DNA of 64,000 nucleotides from Rhizoctonia solani (GCF_016906535.1 NC_057385.1:3348001-3412000); one strand, 5' to 3'. Numbered from the stretch's first letter, positions 38,150 to 50,543 are shown. Program-made: numbers and translations. The notes: generated from the sequence alone by a model not told the origin.

Positions 38150-39318
38150 ATGTCGAGCAATCAATCAGATTATAATCAGCAGATCTTTGGCACTGTCACA
38201 AATGCGATAAGCATAGGGGCTCTATTTCTGCAACTTTCGAACTACGTCAACGCGAAATCCACGCCGGATCCAGCAAAAGAGTTGTCAAAAGTCAAGACAG
38301 AACTTGACTCCTTCAACATAACACTCAATAGAGAGGGGGAGTACTTACGGCGCAAGAATTGAAAGATTTTGAGGGGCGGTGCACCCGGTATGTATTGATA
38401 TAGAGCAAAGCTACAAGCCAATCTAACTGAAACTCAAAGTTTGGAGGTCAAACTTCAGAAAGAGGAAGAGAGGATTGGTTCCGCCTCGCAAACAAAATCC
38501 GAGAAGTCTGAGTCTATAAACAACCTTCGACGCATTCATGGAACTATACGAAGTAATAAAAAGGACTTGCTGGTTTGTGTTTATTCGGATCAATATTACA
38601 TGTATGCTGAATCCTTAATATCGGAACTTTGTTACAGAGTTCCAGTACCAAAGCGAGGGGTATGAGGAGCGTTTCATCGATACAGGTAAACGAAGTCGTT
38701 GAGTCAACTACTACAAATACGGTGAGAAGAATCGAGTTGCTTATATAACTTACCTAATGTATTGTCTCGAACAGTCTAGTGGGATATCTAGCGTTTCGCA
38801 GAGGGTGCGAGAGATGTATTCTTTTCAAGGTTTGTGGTAATCACATCGAGGTTCCTGAGTTATTTACCGAACCTATGTTCAAGCAAGGACAACGAGTATA
38901 TTACCAACACACATCGACCCCAGTACACAACCAATCGGAGGGTCATCACGGCCGATTTCGTCTGCCAACGTAGAGAATGGATACTACTTTTCTTACAATC
39001 AAGAGGACGGGACAGAACGTCGCGTGCACAGTAAGCCCTGTACGCTCACGTTACTAAATATAGCTTAAGTGTCGTGTAGGTGAAGATCTAAAGAGAGACC
39101 CTAGTATCGCTCCAGAGCTTGGTAAGTAATTTTGAGCTTATTCTAGACTTTGTATGCTTATATTTATTCCATAGTCGACGTCATTATACGCACTTCAGAG
39201 GCACTCCGACAAGGCGCGCCTATGACATTAGGACTTCCTCCAAGTGATACAACCGCGGCCACAAAAAATCAAAGTATCCCTGTCTACAAGCTCAAGCTGG
39301 ACCTTATCTCTGAGTAAT
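38150..39318 (+). CDS. Unknown protein, possibly frameshifted
   Basis: No recognised family. The first exon reads MSSNQSDYNQQIFGTVTNAI then GALFLQLSNYVN. Just after NREG, in a run of five G at 38336-38340, the frame breaks. In the next frame the protein continues VLTAQELKDFEGRCTR, splices to LEVKLQKEEERIGSASQTKS and then FQYQSEGYEERFIDT. Further down are ELFTEPMFKQGQRVYYQHTS, VENGYYFSYNQEDGTERRVH and GEDLKRDPSIAPEL. The last exon (VDVIIRTSEALRQGAPMTLG) ends LKLDLISE at 39318. Charged, coiled-coil-prone segments suggest a cytosolic protein. A second frame problem lies near 38960. Either a pseudogene or a real gene with indel errors in the sequence. Confidence 0.45.
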
Positions 39319-40100
39319 TGATAACAGCGAAATTAAGGGGAAGGGGAGGTTTATTTACCAAGGAATTTCGGGTAACAGCATGGGCCAGCACCTAGTACTT
39401 CAAGATCACAAAGTATTACGCTCAATGTATTCAACTAACTGGTTCAAATATTTGTATACACTGCATCGCCAGCTTAATGATCAATCGCATGTCCAACTCG
39501 CTGTCTTATCCATCTGTAAGATATAAACAAGCTATCCTGACCCTCGCTGTAGCGCACTACAATTCTTGTTCCGGTTCAACCTATTCCCAGCCTTCTGGAT
39601 CCCATCTTTTGCATCTCGCACTGTGTGCGCTGTGCGTTTATCTATTACAGTATACTTAAAACCAGTAAAAAATTGATGTAAATAAGAGATCATTTCGAGC
39701 GTTCGCGGTGAACTATAAAAGTGGGTGCTGTCTACACACAAAAAGCTGCTCGTTATATACTACATACGGAGAATCGTCGAAATCTGACCAGTGTTTCCAT
39801 GAGTCCGTATTCTCAGCTGATCCTGGGCCCAACTTCCAGCTGCGGATCTTGCGTTTCTGCGTGCGGGTGCTCGACAAAGTGCGGTCGTGAGACGACTTTC
39901 CCGTACTTTTCGGGTTGACCGACCCCTTCTTTACCACTGTACTTCGTATTCTCAACACAGTCCGTCTTCTTGCGAACCATACTCGCAGCTAAGCGCCTGC
40001 GGTCTGCCTCAGCAGAGCCGCACGGCGGAAGGCAAAGAGGGTCTGGACCCCACTAGGGGTTGAGCCTTTTGTATCTGCACCCTGACCAAGCATATTCCCC
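39319..40100. other. intergenic left of dispersed repeat
   Basis: No gene seen. Frames around 39700-39960 on both strands are short and without recognisable content. Confidence 0.4.
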
Positions 40101-40520
40101 AACTTGGCCTTGGGCCGGGACAGGGAATAGGTGATAGACGAGGGCGAAGGATATAAGGTAGACACAAACGACCGGGACCGGAGGACGAAGAGGGATGGGG
40201 GGAGGTGAGGCGGAACGCCGTACTGGGGTGCCACCGGGGCCGCGCCACCGAGCGAGCTGGGTGGGCGGCCAAACCAGGTCGAATGCAGTCAGTAAAGGTG
40301 CGGGTGGGCGGGATTCACTGAAAAGGGAGAGGAATATGAAGACGAAAACACTGCGAGCGCAATGGATGTGGTGCGTGGTGTGGAAAGGAGGCTAACGCGG
40401 CATAACAAGCGCCGTGTCGTAATACGATTAAGCATATGCAAATATAGTACAAAAGGCAAAGTAGCGATAAGCCCAGTATAAGTTTTGCGGCCTCCACAGG
40501 CTCCGTCGCAAAACTCCACT
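40101..40520 (+). repeat. dispersed repeat, solo copy (about 420 bases)
   Basis: Nearly the same sequence occurs in inverted orientation at 61702-62135 and a more diverged form at 63177-63577. Shared landmarks are an AACTTGGCCTTGGGCC start, GTGGGCGGCCAAACC-like middle sequence and a right end with GTATAAGTTTTGCGGCCTCC followed by CGCAAAACTCCACT. The end can fold: GTTTTGCG pairs with CGCAAAAC around a 17-base loop that itself holds GCCT..AGGC. The 60-118 codon frames inside are found in both close copies only because the DNA is repeated. It is probably a solo terminal repeat of the element at 61.7-63.6 kb. Confidence 0.8.
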
Positions 40521-42016
40521 GGTAGGGTATGGATTCTCGAGCATCCATAACTTTTGGGTACATGGTGCAGTCCTGTATATGCTGGTACATGAATAATAAG
40601 CCCCGAATACGCATTAATCTAACAGGCAATACTAGCATAGAGCCAGATGTATTGAGTTCTAGTAACAACATATACTGGCACTTATCCGACCCGGAGAGCT
40701 GCAGTCACTGTGAGCCTCCAAAGTAAAGAAAATCTGCATGACACCTAGCTTTTGCTAGGGATCTACACCCGAAAACCCAGGGTCTACAACTCAATAGCAG
40801 CGCAGGGATGACCTTGGAATGCGGGTTCATGAAACTACTGGTTGTACCTTGCTGGTATATTACTCAGCGTATGCCGCGCGAATTCATATGTCTAGAAAAC
40901 ACACACTTCTGGGGCTCACCGTGTAGTATCAGGTGGCTTGTCCATTATTGATGCCCCTAGACGTCTGCGGGAGACCGCGAGCCCGCCAACTGCACCACGT
41001 ACAGGGCCTACACATACGAACCTGTCAGACCAAAGCGTTGCAATTGGTTAAGTTCAAATCTTACTCCTGCTAAATCAATACAATACAGTAAACTTAGCTT
41101 ATACTCCAGTATGGTCTTGTGTATGCTAGCAAATGAGAAGACATATGCATATACGTATATCTATCTGAATGTATGTATACATATACAAAGCTGGTTCTCA
41201 ACACAGTACAAGTGGGAGAACATGGGGCTGCCAAAGGCTGCCTAGGGGCGTTGGCCAGGCCGCCTAAGACTGCAGCTGTCCGGGTCAAAGGCTCGGGGTG
41301 GCAGAGAACTATGTGTGTTTGCTTTATGGTACCGTCAGGAGTAACGGGGAAGGGGGAAGACTTAGAAAAGCTGAGCCACATAATCTCTTGCGCTTTGTGA
41401 CTGCTCGAAGTGGTAAGGAGCCGCGTGTAGTTGGTTCACGTGACCGAACCTTCGTGTCTCGGCCAAGTATTTCATGTGAATTCTCCGCATGCTGCAGTTG
41501 ACATGCCACAATTCTCAAGGTTTCATAGTATATATACTCAATGGGCCTTGTTGAAGGCTACTTTAAGTTCAGATAACTGAAGCACGCTACAAAGGATAGC
41601 AGAACTTCTCCCGCACAATGCGGAGCACACGATTCTTTCTATCCACAATGTGCAAGCGGATGTCTTAGTCAACTAGCACAGGGTGTTGGAAGCCGGGTCC
41701 ATATTGGGAAGTCAAGCAGGGGATACATATACATGAGTCATCCCCGATCAATTGTTTGTGATCGACGGCGTGCCGAATGCTGAACACAATTTGTCAGACA
41801 TCACACGTAATCGAATAATTATGACTGTCAGGATTGTCCACTTGCTCATGATCAGCCCCCAGCGCCATTATCTACCCATGCGATTCTATTGATAATCACA
41901 GCATCAATGAATTGCTCCGCTCCTGCTTGGGCGTAGGATCAAGGAATCGGCCGCCGCTTTTCGCTATGCCAAGGAATACAGTGGTTTAATTTAGAACAAT
42001 TTATGGGGTCCTGGGT
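40521..42016. other. long gene-free stretch
   Basis: No coding sequence supported over 1.5 kb. A TA-rich simple stretch (CATATGCATATACGTATATC and following) lies at 41142-41185. The rest includes the distal promoter of tyrosinase 3. Frames of 64-95 codons at 41094-41518 overlap on both strands and are unlikely to be real. Confidence 0.4.
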
Positions 42017-42024
42017 TATAAAAA
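42017..42024 (+). promoter_or_regulatory. TATA box of tyrosinase 3
   Basis: TATAAAAA, 51 bases before the 3' end of the leader and the ATG at 42075. It is the same motif as upstream of copy 1. Confidence 0.55.
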
Positions 42025-42074
42025 GTTCCTAGTGCTTTGCTTCATACCCACAGCTACCTCTCAGTGGACCCACA

Positions 42075-44041
42075 ATGAAGCTCCTCATTTCCCTCGGCTT
42101 TATCGCGCTCTTTCCACTTGTTTCTCGCGCTCAATACACGAATAAATGCACTTTGCTGGAAGTCCGTAAGGAGTGGAGAGCTTTGACTAGAGCAGAGCGC
42201 AAAGCTTGGATTGACGCCAATAATGTATGTGTTATTGATCCATCCATTGATTTTTTTACTTGATAATGTCCTCAAGTGCCTGAACAAGAAGCCTAGCAAT
42301 GGAAAGCTCAACCTCGAGGTCGACACAAGCAAATACAACAATCCTTTCTTTTACGTACGCATATTACTTTGAGTAAAGACAACTCTTGACCAGGCTTGTG
42401 GTATAGATTCCTCCTTACAACAGTAGTGGATCTTATTACGATGATCTTGTTTATGTGTAAGCCGCTCAGCTGGTACTTCTTCGTACCCTCCTCCTAACAT
42501 TATTAACTGTTGATTTTACAAGCCACATGAATTTGAACCGTAAGAGCCGGTCCACTACCGTCAGCTCACTTACTTAGTAACTGAATTAGCTGTGATTCAT
42601 TTTACTGGTCAATTTCTCCCGTGGCATCGGTATGTCTCTACGACCCCCTTCATGTCTAGCAATCCGTTCTTATCATTCATTGTCTCGCTCATAGAGTGTA
42701 TTTGTTTGAACGGACGAATGCTCTGCGACAGGAATGCGGATACAAGGGTGTAGCGCCGTGTGAGTTATCCAAATATACTTCCCCTAGACGTTTCAAACTT
42801 ATCTTTATGTTTCAGATTGGGGTAAGCATTGCAATTTAGCACAATCTTGGAATTCGGCGCCCTGATATTCGCATTTCGGACCGCCAGCTTGGGAGAAAGG
42901 TGAGGACTAAACCCATACATGTAGTATCAGACATCCTCCCGCTCAGTTCGGTGACATTGAATTGGTAGATACGGTGGATTTTGTAGGCAGCAAGATATGG
43001 GATACCGACCCCAAGTCTGGGTTAGGAGGATTCAGCAATGACTCTTCAGAGTAAGTCCAAAACAAACTAAAAGGTCAACACCAATCTGATCTTAATCCAG
43101 TGACTATACAATTCATGATGGAGCACTTGATATTTATCTCACATATCCATCGTGCGTAACTTCTTAAACACTGCAAACGTGATGTTAAATAGCTTTGAAC
43201 TTATTAGACCACACAAGCTTCGACGACATTATAGACCTTATCCATACAATAATCCAAGAGGCAACTACTCCAAGGTCAAGGCGACGGATACGTTTACACC
43301 AGCAGAGGTCAGAAAGCTGCTTGCGCAGCCAGAAGGAAACTTCACCAAGTTCCAATCGTATCTTGAGCGACCTGTCGGAATGCACAGCTCGATTCATGCC
43401 ATGTTGGGAGGGTGAGCTTCTGAATTAGTATTTCTTCTATGGCTGGTCACTTATGCTAGTGACAGAGATATGAGTTCGAGGTGCCCCGCAGGTACCAAAG
43501 GCTCAGAGACTTGTCCTGTTCACGAGGCTGCGACGTTTTCTGCCAACGATGTGAGTTGGGTTTTATTAGCATACAGCAGTCCATACCTATATGTCATTAA
43601 CTGCATAGGTGACCTTTCATCTTCATCACGGCGTAAGTATAGTTCGAGCTAGCTGTATGCGTCGACCCGACTAACAATAACATACAGAACGTGGACCGCC
43701 TCTGGTGGCTATGGCAGGAGAAGAGTGATAAAAATAAATATGCATTCCATGGGGGTTCTGTTCAGGTACGCAAAAAGCTATAGCATTTCTCAGCTAAGTG
43801 CTAAATACCGTCGCACATGCTCGTAGAACACATCAGCGCTTGACCAGTATCCCAATGGTCAGCCTCCTTGGCTGGACAAATCGACACGTGTTCCTAATGA
43901 TGGTATGTATTATCTCTCGAAGCATGCAAATTATGACTTGCTGGTAACCAAACAAATATGAAAATAGGGATGTGGAAGAACTACACAATCGGAGACACAC
44001 TAGATACCAGGAGGTGGCCATTTTGCTACGTATATGAATGA
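42075..44041 (+). CDS. Short secreted tyrosinase, copy 3
   Basis: Same gene plan as tyrosinase 2, with in-phase introns wherever I traced them. Signal peptide MKLLISLGFIALFPLVSRA, then KCTLLEVRKEWRALTRAERK. CuA: VHMNLN, VIHFTGQFLPWHR; then RVYLFERTNALRQECGYKGV, a 6-base microexon at 42816-42821, WEK, and VDFVGSKIWDTDPKSGLGGF. Next come PHKLRRHYRPYPYNNPRGNY, TFTPAEVRKLLAQPEG and GMHSSIHAMLGG. CuB: FHLHHGNVDRLWWLWQEKSD. Stop at 44041 after RRWPFCYVYE. All six expected copper His positions appear to be present. It should be an active, secreted phenol oxidase; substrate unknown. It is separated from copy 2 by about 8.6 kb with family X, the kinase and a repeat in between, so not a simple tandem pair. 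Confidence 0.88.
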
Positions 44042-44694
44042 GTGTAGACTGTGGACTCATCGATCGCTTGTTTGAGTCTGGGAACATCATCTTTCTCGAG
44101 TTTGAATTTCAGTGTCCTCAAGTTATGAACACGACTGCCGAGTGTATTGTATATCATAAAAGAGATCGTGTCCTTGAAAGAACAGTGGCTGCCAGCGCGT
44201 AGTCATTGGAATTGGGCAAGATGTGCTGTACAACCAATTGTGAGGCGTAGAACGAACGGAAATGAGTCTTCCGATTTGCGCATGAAGTGGCTGGTACGCA
44301 TCTATGATGAAATAGTGACAAGACTTATTAGACTAACACCAGATGATACGTCCGCTGGAGCATAGGAACCTTGGGAATTGATGGCTCGGCCTGGTAGAAA
44401 CGTGATTCTTAACAATAGACCACTCATGTACATAGAGCGGTTTGGGCGCTGCAATACTCGACTCAATGATCCACGTTCTAGAGAGGCGGATGTATTATAA
44501 CGATAGAGAGTCCGATTGTTATGCTCCTTTTAACTAAAACGCTCACGAAAAAATACGGCAAAAAGCTACCAGAGAGACGTTCCTCGTAAATTAGACTATT
44601 AATGACTTGATTTGGTTCTAGGCAGTACCGCTTCCATGGCCACGTGATCTCCTCTGCTTTCCAGCCGGCAAGCCAGTCGCCATTATTCCTTACC
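44042..44694. other. intergenic upstream of COG4
   Basis: No gene seen. A CACGTG sequence (CCACGTGATC) lies at about 44639-44648, some 50 bases before the COG4 start, and could be an E-box. Confidence 0.4.
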
Positions 44695-47580
44695 ATGAGC
44701 GCTCAAACCGCAACGCGAATTGAAGATGTATTAGAAGCACTATCCAAGTCGGAGGCCGAAGAATCCGAGCTATCCCACTCATTGGCTGAAATCATAGCAG
44801 ACCGTGACCGTATTCGAACTGCCCTCGCGAGGCTTGAGAATCTCGTTCCGATGCTAGATGGGCTGGTGCAAAACGGAGACACGCTAAAGAGAAACGTAGG
44901 GAAGACTGCAGAGACTGCAGAGCGTGTTGGAGCTGGGGTTAGGGGCCTTGAGAGGGTCATGGGACGGGTTAGGATTGCAGCAGAGAGAGTGGGCCAAGTT
45001 GCGGATGCCAAGGTAGGCAAGACTGGTGTAATAATTTCAAACATTTTTGATTAATTAAGATAGGCATCGTTAGCCGCCCTACAAGCTGCTATGGAACAAC
45101 GAGACTGGGAGACCGCCGCGCGGCATTGTGCACGGGCAATGGCTGTCCCGAAAGAAGTCATGGAAGGGCCATTTGCTCAGGTCGCGATTGTAGGTTATCG
45201 TTCACATTCCTTGGTATCCGCTCATTCCTCTCATAGCCATCCACAGACCTCCCCGATCCGCCAACTCAGACCCTCGCCGACGCGCGCACTGCCCTTTTAG
45301 GCGTGTTCAGGAAAGAGTTTGATGCGGCTGCAATTGCCCGAGACCCAGTAGCAATCTCGAGGTTCTTCAAGCTTTTCCCAACGATCAACTGCCCTGCAGA
45401 TGGTTTGGCTGCGTATTCTGATTTTGTACTAGATTTAGTGGCGAGAAGGGCGCCACCTTCTGTTAAAGGTGTGGTGATCCGGGAGCAGGATTTGCCATTG
45501 AACTAACGGGATGGTATTGGGTAGCATCCTCACCGGTATATTATACTGCCGCCCTAACTGCATTATATGAGTCTGTAGCAGGACTGATTGACCAGCACCA
45601 GCCCATTGTGGAGAAATATTATGGATCAGGGAACATGCATACCGTGGTCGCGAGACTACTCCGCGAATGTGACCGAGTGGTCAACGGGTTGTATGATGGG
45701 TGGGAGGAAGAACGGGACATTTCACGAAAGGTAAGTCCGCTCCATACTACCTCACACTCCCTCGCTCATCCTCACGGGGTTTGGCAGCTATCGGATGCCA
45801 GGACCGCAACATTCCAAACGCTTGTCCCTGCAGCTCGTGCAAAACCAGGCCAACTTTCGGCCATAGACGACTCAGGACCAGACCCTCGGGAAATCGATCG
45901 CGTGCTGGGTGAACTGGCGACAATGGCAGGAAGGTGGGCGCTGTTTAGACGATTTTTGGTTGACCGGTTGGAGGTATGCTCCATTGCCAAGGTGAATCCA
46001 CACGATTTGACGGACTGTTAGGATGATATGACACCATCAGCGCCTCCCACCCCAGACGGCACCACTCTCCTGTTCAAACCGACAACTCCCGGTCCTGCAA
46101 CCCCTGGGTTCGGACTCAAACTCCTCACTCCTGCCAATACGTCCTTTCAAAAGTCCATCGAACCCGAGCCAGAAAAAGAGCCAGAGCTATCGCCACATAA
46201 AAAAGCTCTTGAAATAGTCACGCAAACCGGAACACATGTTAGACTGGGGACCTTGTTCGAATCCACGTACTCTCCGCTGGAGACATGGCACCTACGTGCG
46301 GCTTTGGACCGGGCGCACGTGAACTCTGCGCCTGCCAACCCAGGCTCGATGGGTACTGCTCAGACGAGCACTACGCCTGACGATGCGTTCTTTATTCTAC
46401 ATTTGACGCTTTCTCGCTCCCTGTCCTCTGGATCGGTAGTCTGCGTCAAGAAAACCGTGAAGAACGTACGGGAAGTAGTGGAGCGCGATTTGGTTGGAAT
46501 CGTTAGGCGGAGGATGGAGGACTGTTGGAGGACCCCTGTGGCTGGAAAAAAAGGTGCTGGAGAAGACAGGGTTGCCATATTTGTTGTACGTATATCTCCC
46601 TACTGCTCGTTTTATGAATGTAAATCTAAAACAAAATGACGACAGACGTATCTCAATGATCTATCTATGTGCGCGCATCATGCGGAGCGTTTAGCACACG
46701 ATTTGGCAATGTCTTCTTCCCTTGCACAAGGGTTCTTGGAGGACGAAGTTGAGGAAGCACGTGGTATAGTTGCAGGACTAAGTGATTTGGGTGGGTTCAA
46801 GGGAGTTGTCAAGGTGGGCACTTCCTTATCCATGCGGGGTCTTTCTACTAATTCGCATATAGACTGGGATCGATAACCTGTTCACTCAGCTTGTTAAACC
46901 ACGATTACGATCCTTGATACCGGACGTATACAAGGATGTCACATATGGTGTGCCTGTCGCCCGCCTATCGTTTGTTTGTCGTACTAAAGTTATTTTTCCT
47001 AGTACTGGATGAATCGACTTATAATACCGCTGAACATGATGACGCTGTGAGGAAGAGATTCGTGAAAGGGTGGGGGGAAGTTGTCGGCTCTTACAAAGTA
47101 AGCCCTGAGACTGAACCGGAATGATGAACGAAATGGCTGATTGGTCAATGTAGGACACACTAACTGAAGAAAACTACCGTGCCTTTTTCGCTCTCGCTGT
47201 CGAAGTTGTCGTGAGGCCATGGGAAAAGTATATTATGGGAATGAAATTCACTGAAGTGAGTTCTTTCGTTAATTTTTTAAGCATAAACTTGCTGAATGCA
47301 AGTTCAGTTGGGTGCCATCCGATTCGACAGGGACCTACGGGCTATTATCGGACATCTCTCAGTTGGAGATGCCAGAGATAAATTTATCAGGCTACAACAG
47401 GTCTCTACCCTACTCAATCTCGATGCCGTGAGTAGTGACATTGTCTATTGCCGGAAACAGCTAAGCGTCTGATTTTGGCTGTTGTAGGAGGAAGATCCTG
47501 ACGAATTTTATACTACTTCCGGAATTGCATGGAAGTTGAGCGCTAGCGAGGCGAGAGCTGTAAGTGCGTTGCGGGTATAA
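44695..47580 (+). CDS. COG4: Conserved oligomeric Golgi complex subunit 4
   Basis: COG4 belongs to lobe A of the COG tethering complex, which captures retrograde vesicles at the Golgi and binds SNAREs. The start at 44695 sits in TTACCATGAGC and gives MSAQTATRIEDVLEALSKSE and a coiled coil (ESELSHSLAEIIADRDRIRT, GLERVMGRVRIAAERV). Next come SLAALQAAMEQRDWETAARH, DLPDPPTQTLADARTALLG, FFKLFPTINCPADGLAAYSD, YYTAALTALYESVAGLIDQH and NMHTVVARLLRECDRVV. A Pro/Thr-rich insert follows (TPGPATPGFGLKLLTPANTS), then DDAFFILHLTLSRSLSSGSV, YLNDLSMCAHHAERLAHDL, NLFTQLVKPRLRSLIPDVY, YRAFFALAVEVVVRPWEKYI, LGAIRFDRDLRAIIGHLS and the family-typical end (GIAWKLSASEARAVSALRV). About twelve exons join in phase. 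An in-frame ATG at 44644 is possible but lies further into the promoter. Confidence 0.92.
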
Positions 47581-47659
47581 CTGTATCATTTTGCATATAC
47601 GCTATGAGTCATGTTGCTATCCGATCATATCAGTTTTGGTCTCTCCCGTTGCCCTGTAT

Positions 47660-48190
47660 TGCCCGTTCAACCCCCAGAGATTTTGACTCTGGCTTCACCT
47701 CCAAGACGGAGAGATATGATGTTGCGAAGCAAATGTTCAAGCAAGGCGCCCGCGGACGTACCATCCCGAGCGAAGGTCTTGTTAGTTCTCAATGTATATT
47801 CACCCAAGTCGGACTCTGGCCCGAACAAGCGCATTGGGACGCCAGTATTCGGATATCTACCAAACCGACGAGATTGACGCACAAGGACTCAACAAGCTAC
47901 GGGACCTAGTTGTCACAACTCTGGGAGAAATCACAAAAGAGCGATTTACAGTTTTGCGGAGCGCCAGAGCCGGATATATTTTCAACTCACATGGGTACAC
48001 ACGAATTCTGCCACGGTTCCAAATCATTCTGGTCCGTGCTGTGTACCAGGCCGAACTACAAAATAGATGCCCCACGAAATATCAGCAAGGCACTAGTTCG
48101 AAAGCTTTGTGCCTTCCAGCCAAACTGAGTCTTCGGTCGCATGAGTTCCCTGAAAGCCGACCAAGCTGGGCTCAACTGATGGCCGAATCC
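47660..48190 (-). pseudogene. Family X relic, copy 4
   Basis: Read on the minus strand, this stretch still aligns with copy 1. A decayed segment near 48120-48150 resembles ELKRMKKVFGW. QFGLVHSTDQNDLEPWQN matches QFNLTYGTDQNDLASWQN. Further down come FGRYPNTGVPMRLFG and SDLGEYTLRTNKTFARDGTS, then AGALLEHLLRNIISLR. Stops interrupt it (one just before QFGLV) and no N-terminal part is visible. It begins 80 bases after the COG4 stop, in convergent orientation, so the COG4 terminator may run into it. Clearly a dead copy. Confidence 0.75.
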
Positions 48191-49497
48191 TGAAAATATG
48201 GCGAATAACAGCAACGGGTAAGCTCATGTATCTGGTATATTATTAAATGTAAGACCAGAAGAGATTCTTAGAAAGTTGTTCAGAAGGCAACTCAATATCT
48301 AGGTTTGCACATAATGGCAAGTTTAAAATCGATTCTCCCAAGCTCGGCGGCGCTGGTATGCAGCATAAGAGGATGTTGATTCTGTCGAAGATATAATATC
48401 AGAATTATGAACAGGGAGCAGGGTTACCATGCACCATAACGAGTCATCCAGGTCGAAGTCGGTGGCAACCCAGTGCTTGTGCCACTTGATCTAACTCTAT
48501 ATTTGGAAGGTCACGTGCACTTCATGTAGAGAGCACTAGCGTCTTTCCACTCCTATCTCAACTTTCACGCTTAGCATTTAACCAAAGGTAGCTCAGCAAA
48601 AGTTCTATGGATCTTGCTGAGGCTTGAGAAATATATGTCGTTACGTAGCCTTTTTTGTGTTAGCCTACCTCTACGCGAGAACCTTGCCGACTCGGGATCC
48701 TCCCCAAGTATGTGTAGATTCTGATGATTATCAGTGACCACCAGTTGACCGGTTTTTAGCATCACATAAGAGTATGAGATACGCATATGTCCACAAAACT
48801 AATAAGTTGTCGGTTTAATAGTTGGGCACAGAGGCTCTGTGGGTGGAGATAACAGAACATAATGTTCTTGGTCACTCCTTACTAGCGAAACTTTTGAAAG
48901 AATATAAGTCGTGTAATAAGCCACTAAGATTTGAGGAACACGATATGAGCGCATATATAACTGGTGCGGTTACCGGCGCAAGGTCATGTTGCTTGCTATG
49001 ATCGCTCTGGATTACATCCGGGAAATCAATGAAACCACTCGGTTTGACCACATATTCGATTTTGCAGAAGAACTCATAGTCATACTGACAGGTTTCAGTA
49101 AGGTTCCAGCGAAAAAGTCTATAGTAGCATCAGAATGCAGAAACCAAGAAAATCTACGCTATCTCATCCAGAGAGAATGCCACACAATATTGGGAATCCA
49201 GTATACATGAAGATCCTCGCAGAGTAGTTGATGTGCATGTAAATCCTAGTGATTAGGTCAGTCCAAATGGATTCTACTGAGCTGAACGGGGGCCAGTTAA
49301 ACAGGGTGGTCGAATAAGTTGAACAACAACTCCGGTTTGCGAACAATTACTATGGGTTAATAGGTAAAGAACAAAGTTAAGTTTATGTGTTTCATAGCGC
49401 TACAAGATATCTACATCACATACTAAACCATTATTCCAGTTACAACGCTCTCCACCAGAAAAGAATCAAATACCATCCCACACCGATCCTATTCTAA
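48191..49497. other. gene-free stretch, 1.3 kb
   Basis: No supported gene. A 74-codon plus-strand frame at 48986 (MLLAMIALDYIREINETTRF) is hydrophobic-acidic and could be a small gene, but there is nothing to support it. The right part should hold the VPS2 terminator. Confidence 0.4.
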
Positions 49498-50543
49498 TTA
49501 GAATCCTTTCTTGAGTGCATCCAACCGTGCTTGAAGCGCGTCTTCGTCCGAATTTCCAGGGCCGCCTTCGCCTGATGTGGGAGGTTTGTGTGAATCAGGA
49601 CCGTCAGCACCTTCACCGATCGCAACCATCTGGCGCTGGTTGGGTAGTTGGCTAGCAGTGGTTCCCAGTGCGGTGGGAGGCAGCTGAAGCTGTAAAACAT
49701 AGAAGTGATGTCATTCGATGTGTTTGTATTTTATTAGTTGAGATAAGAAGATCCGGAGTCGAGGTCAGCGATCACGTTCACAATGATCTACAATTCAAGG
49801 CGCTTACGTCTTGTTGTAGCCCAACTCCTATCTCATCAAGGACTTGATTCAGGATCTTGTCTCCTTCTTCCTCCTCGTCTTCGAGTTCATCATCCATCAC
49901 ATCATCCACAGCATCGCTCATCATTTCCTCTTTCATATCCATCGTGGCACTTTCTTTTTCGAATTCTGTCATGATTCGTTGAATTTGCGGGAGGTTGAGA
50001 CCTCGGTTCATACTCGCCATAGCCTAAAGATTCCAGATCAAAACACTCGATCAATTTAATAACAATTAAGAAAGGAACTTGCCCGTGTTGCACCACGCAT
50101 CGCTTCTGCCATTTGTTGGTTGCTGCGCAGGGTCTGGATCCGCAGCCCGACCGCCTGAAGTTGGGTCCTCATCTGATAGAATTTCTGTACATAACGTCGA
50201 GTACGGACAAGGTCTTTGGCCATTATTTTTGCGGCGTTCTAAATAGGTTGTCAAGTCGGCGGTACGGTGAATCATCTGAGGGTTTGGACTTTAGCCACTG
50301 ACATACCATTTGACCAGCTTTTGCGCTCTTCTTTATATCCATAATTAGTTTCTTTTCCTGCTGCTCTAGTTTCGTGCGTTCCCTGTCCAATTCACGCTGA
50401 GCTTTGGCCAGTGCGCGTTGGTGCTGCCTTAGCCGTTCGGCGGGCGTCACGCTCCGCCCGAACAACGTTTCCTAACAGAAGCATAATTCAGTAAGATTCA
50501 GCTTACTTGTATATAAAGATATGACACACACCATGATATTCAT
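49498..50543 (-). CDS. VPS2: ESCRT-III subunit Vps2 (CHMP2)
   Basis: Vps2 works in the ESCRT-III filament that cuts membrane necks during endosomal sorting and is disassembled by the ATPase Vps4. The first exon is only 12 bases (50543-50532, MNIM), spliced to ETLFGRSVTPAERLRQHQRA, the usual CHMP2 start. Then come LDRERTKLEQQEKKLIMDIK, NAAKIMAKDLVRTRRYVQKF, LRIQTLRSNQQMAEAMRGA and MASMNRGLNLPQIQRIMTEF. The acidic part (MMSDAVDDVMDDELEDEEEE, GDKILNQVLDEIGVGLQQD) follows. The end EDALQARLDALKKGF is a MIT-interacting motif 1, which binds Vps4. Strong charge asymmetry (basic N-half, acidic C-half) and length of about 220-230 residues are normal for the family. Confidence 0.94.

Noticed and set aside
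40009..40671. Frames of 76-118 codons, also found at 61685-62042
   Set aside because: They recur only because the DNA repeat recurs, in several frames on both strands; no coding signature.
41030..41075. T-arm-like TAAGTTCAAATCTTA
   Set aside because: A 4-base stem with a 7-base loop exists, but no matching acceptor or D-arm upstream.
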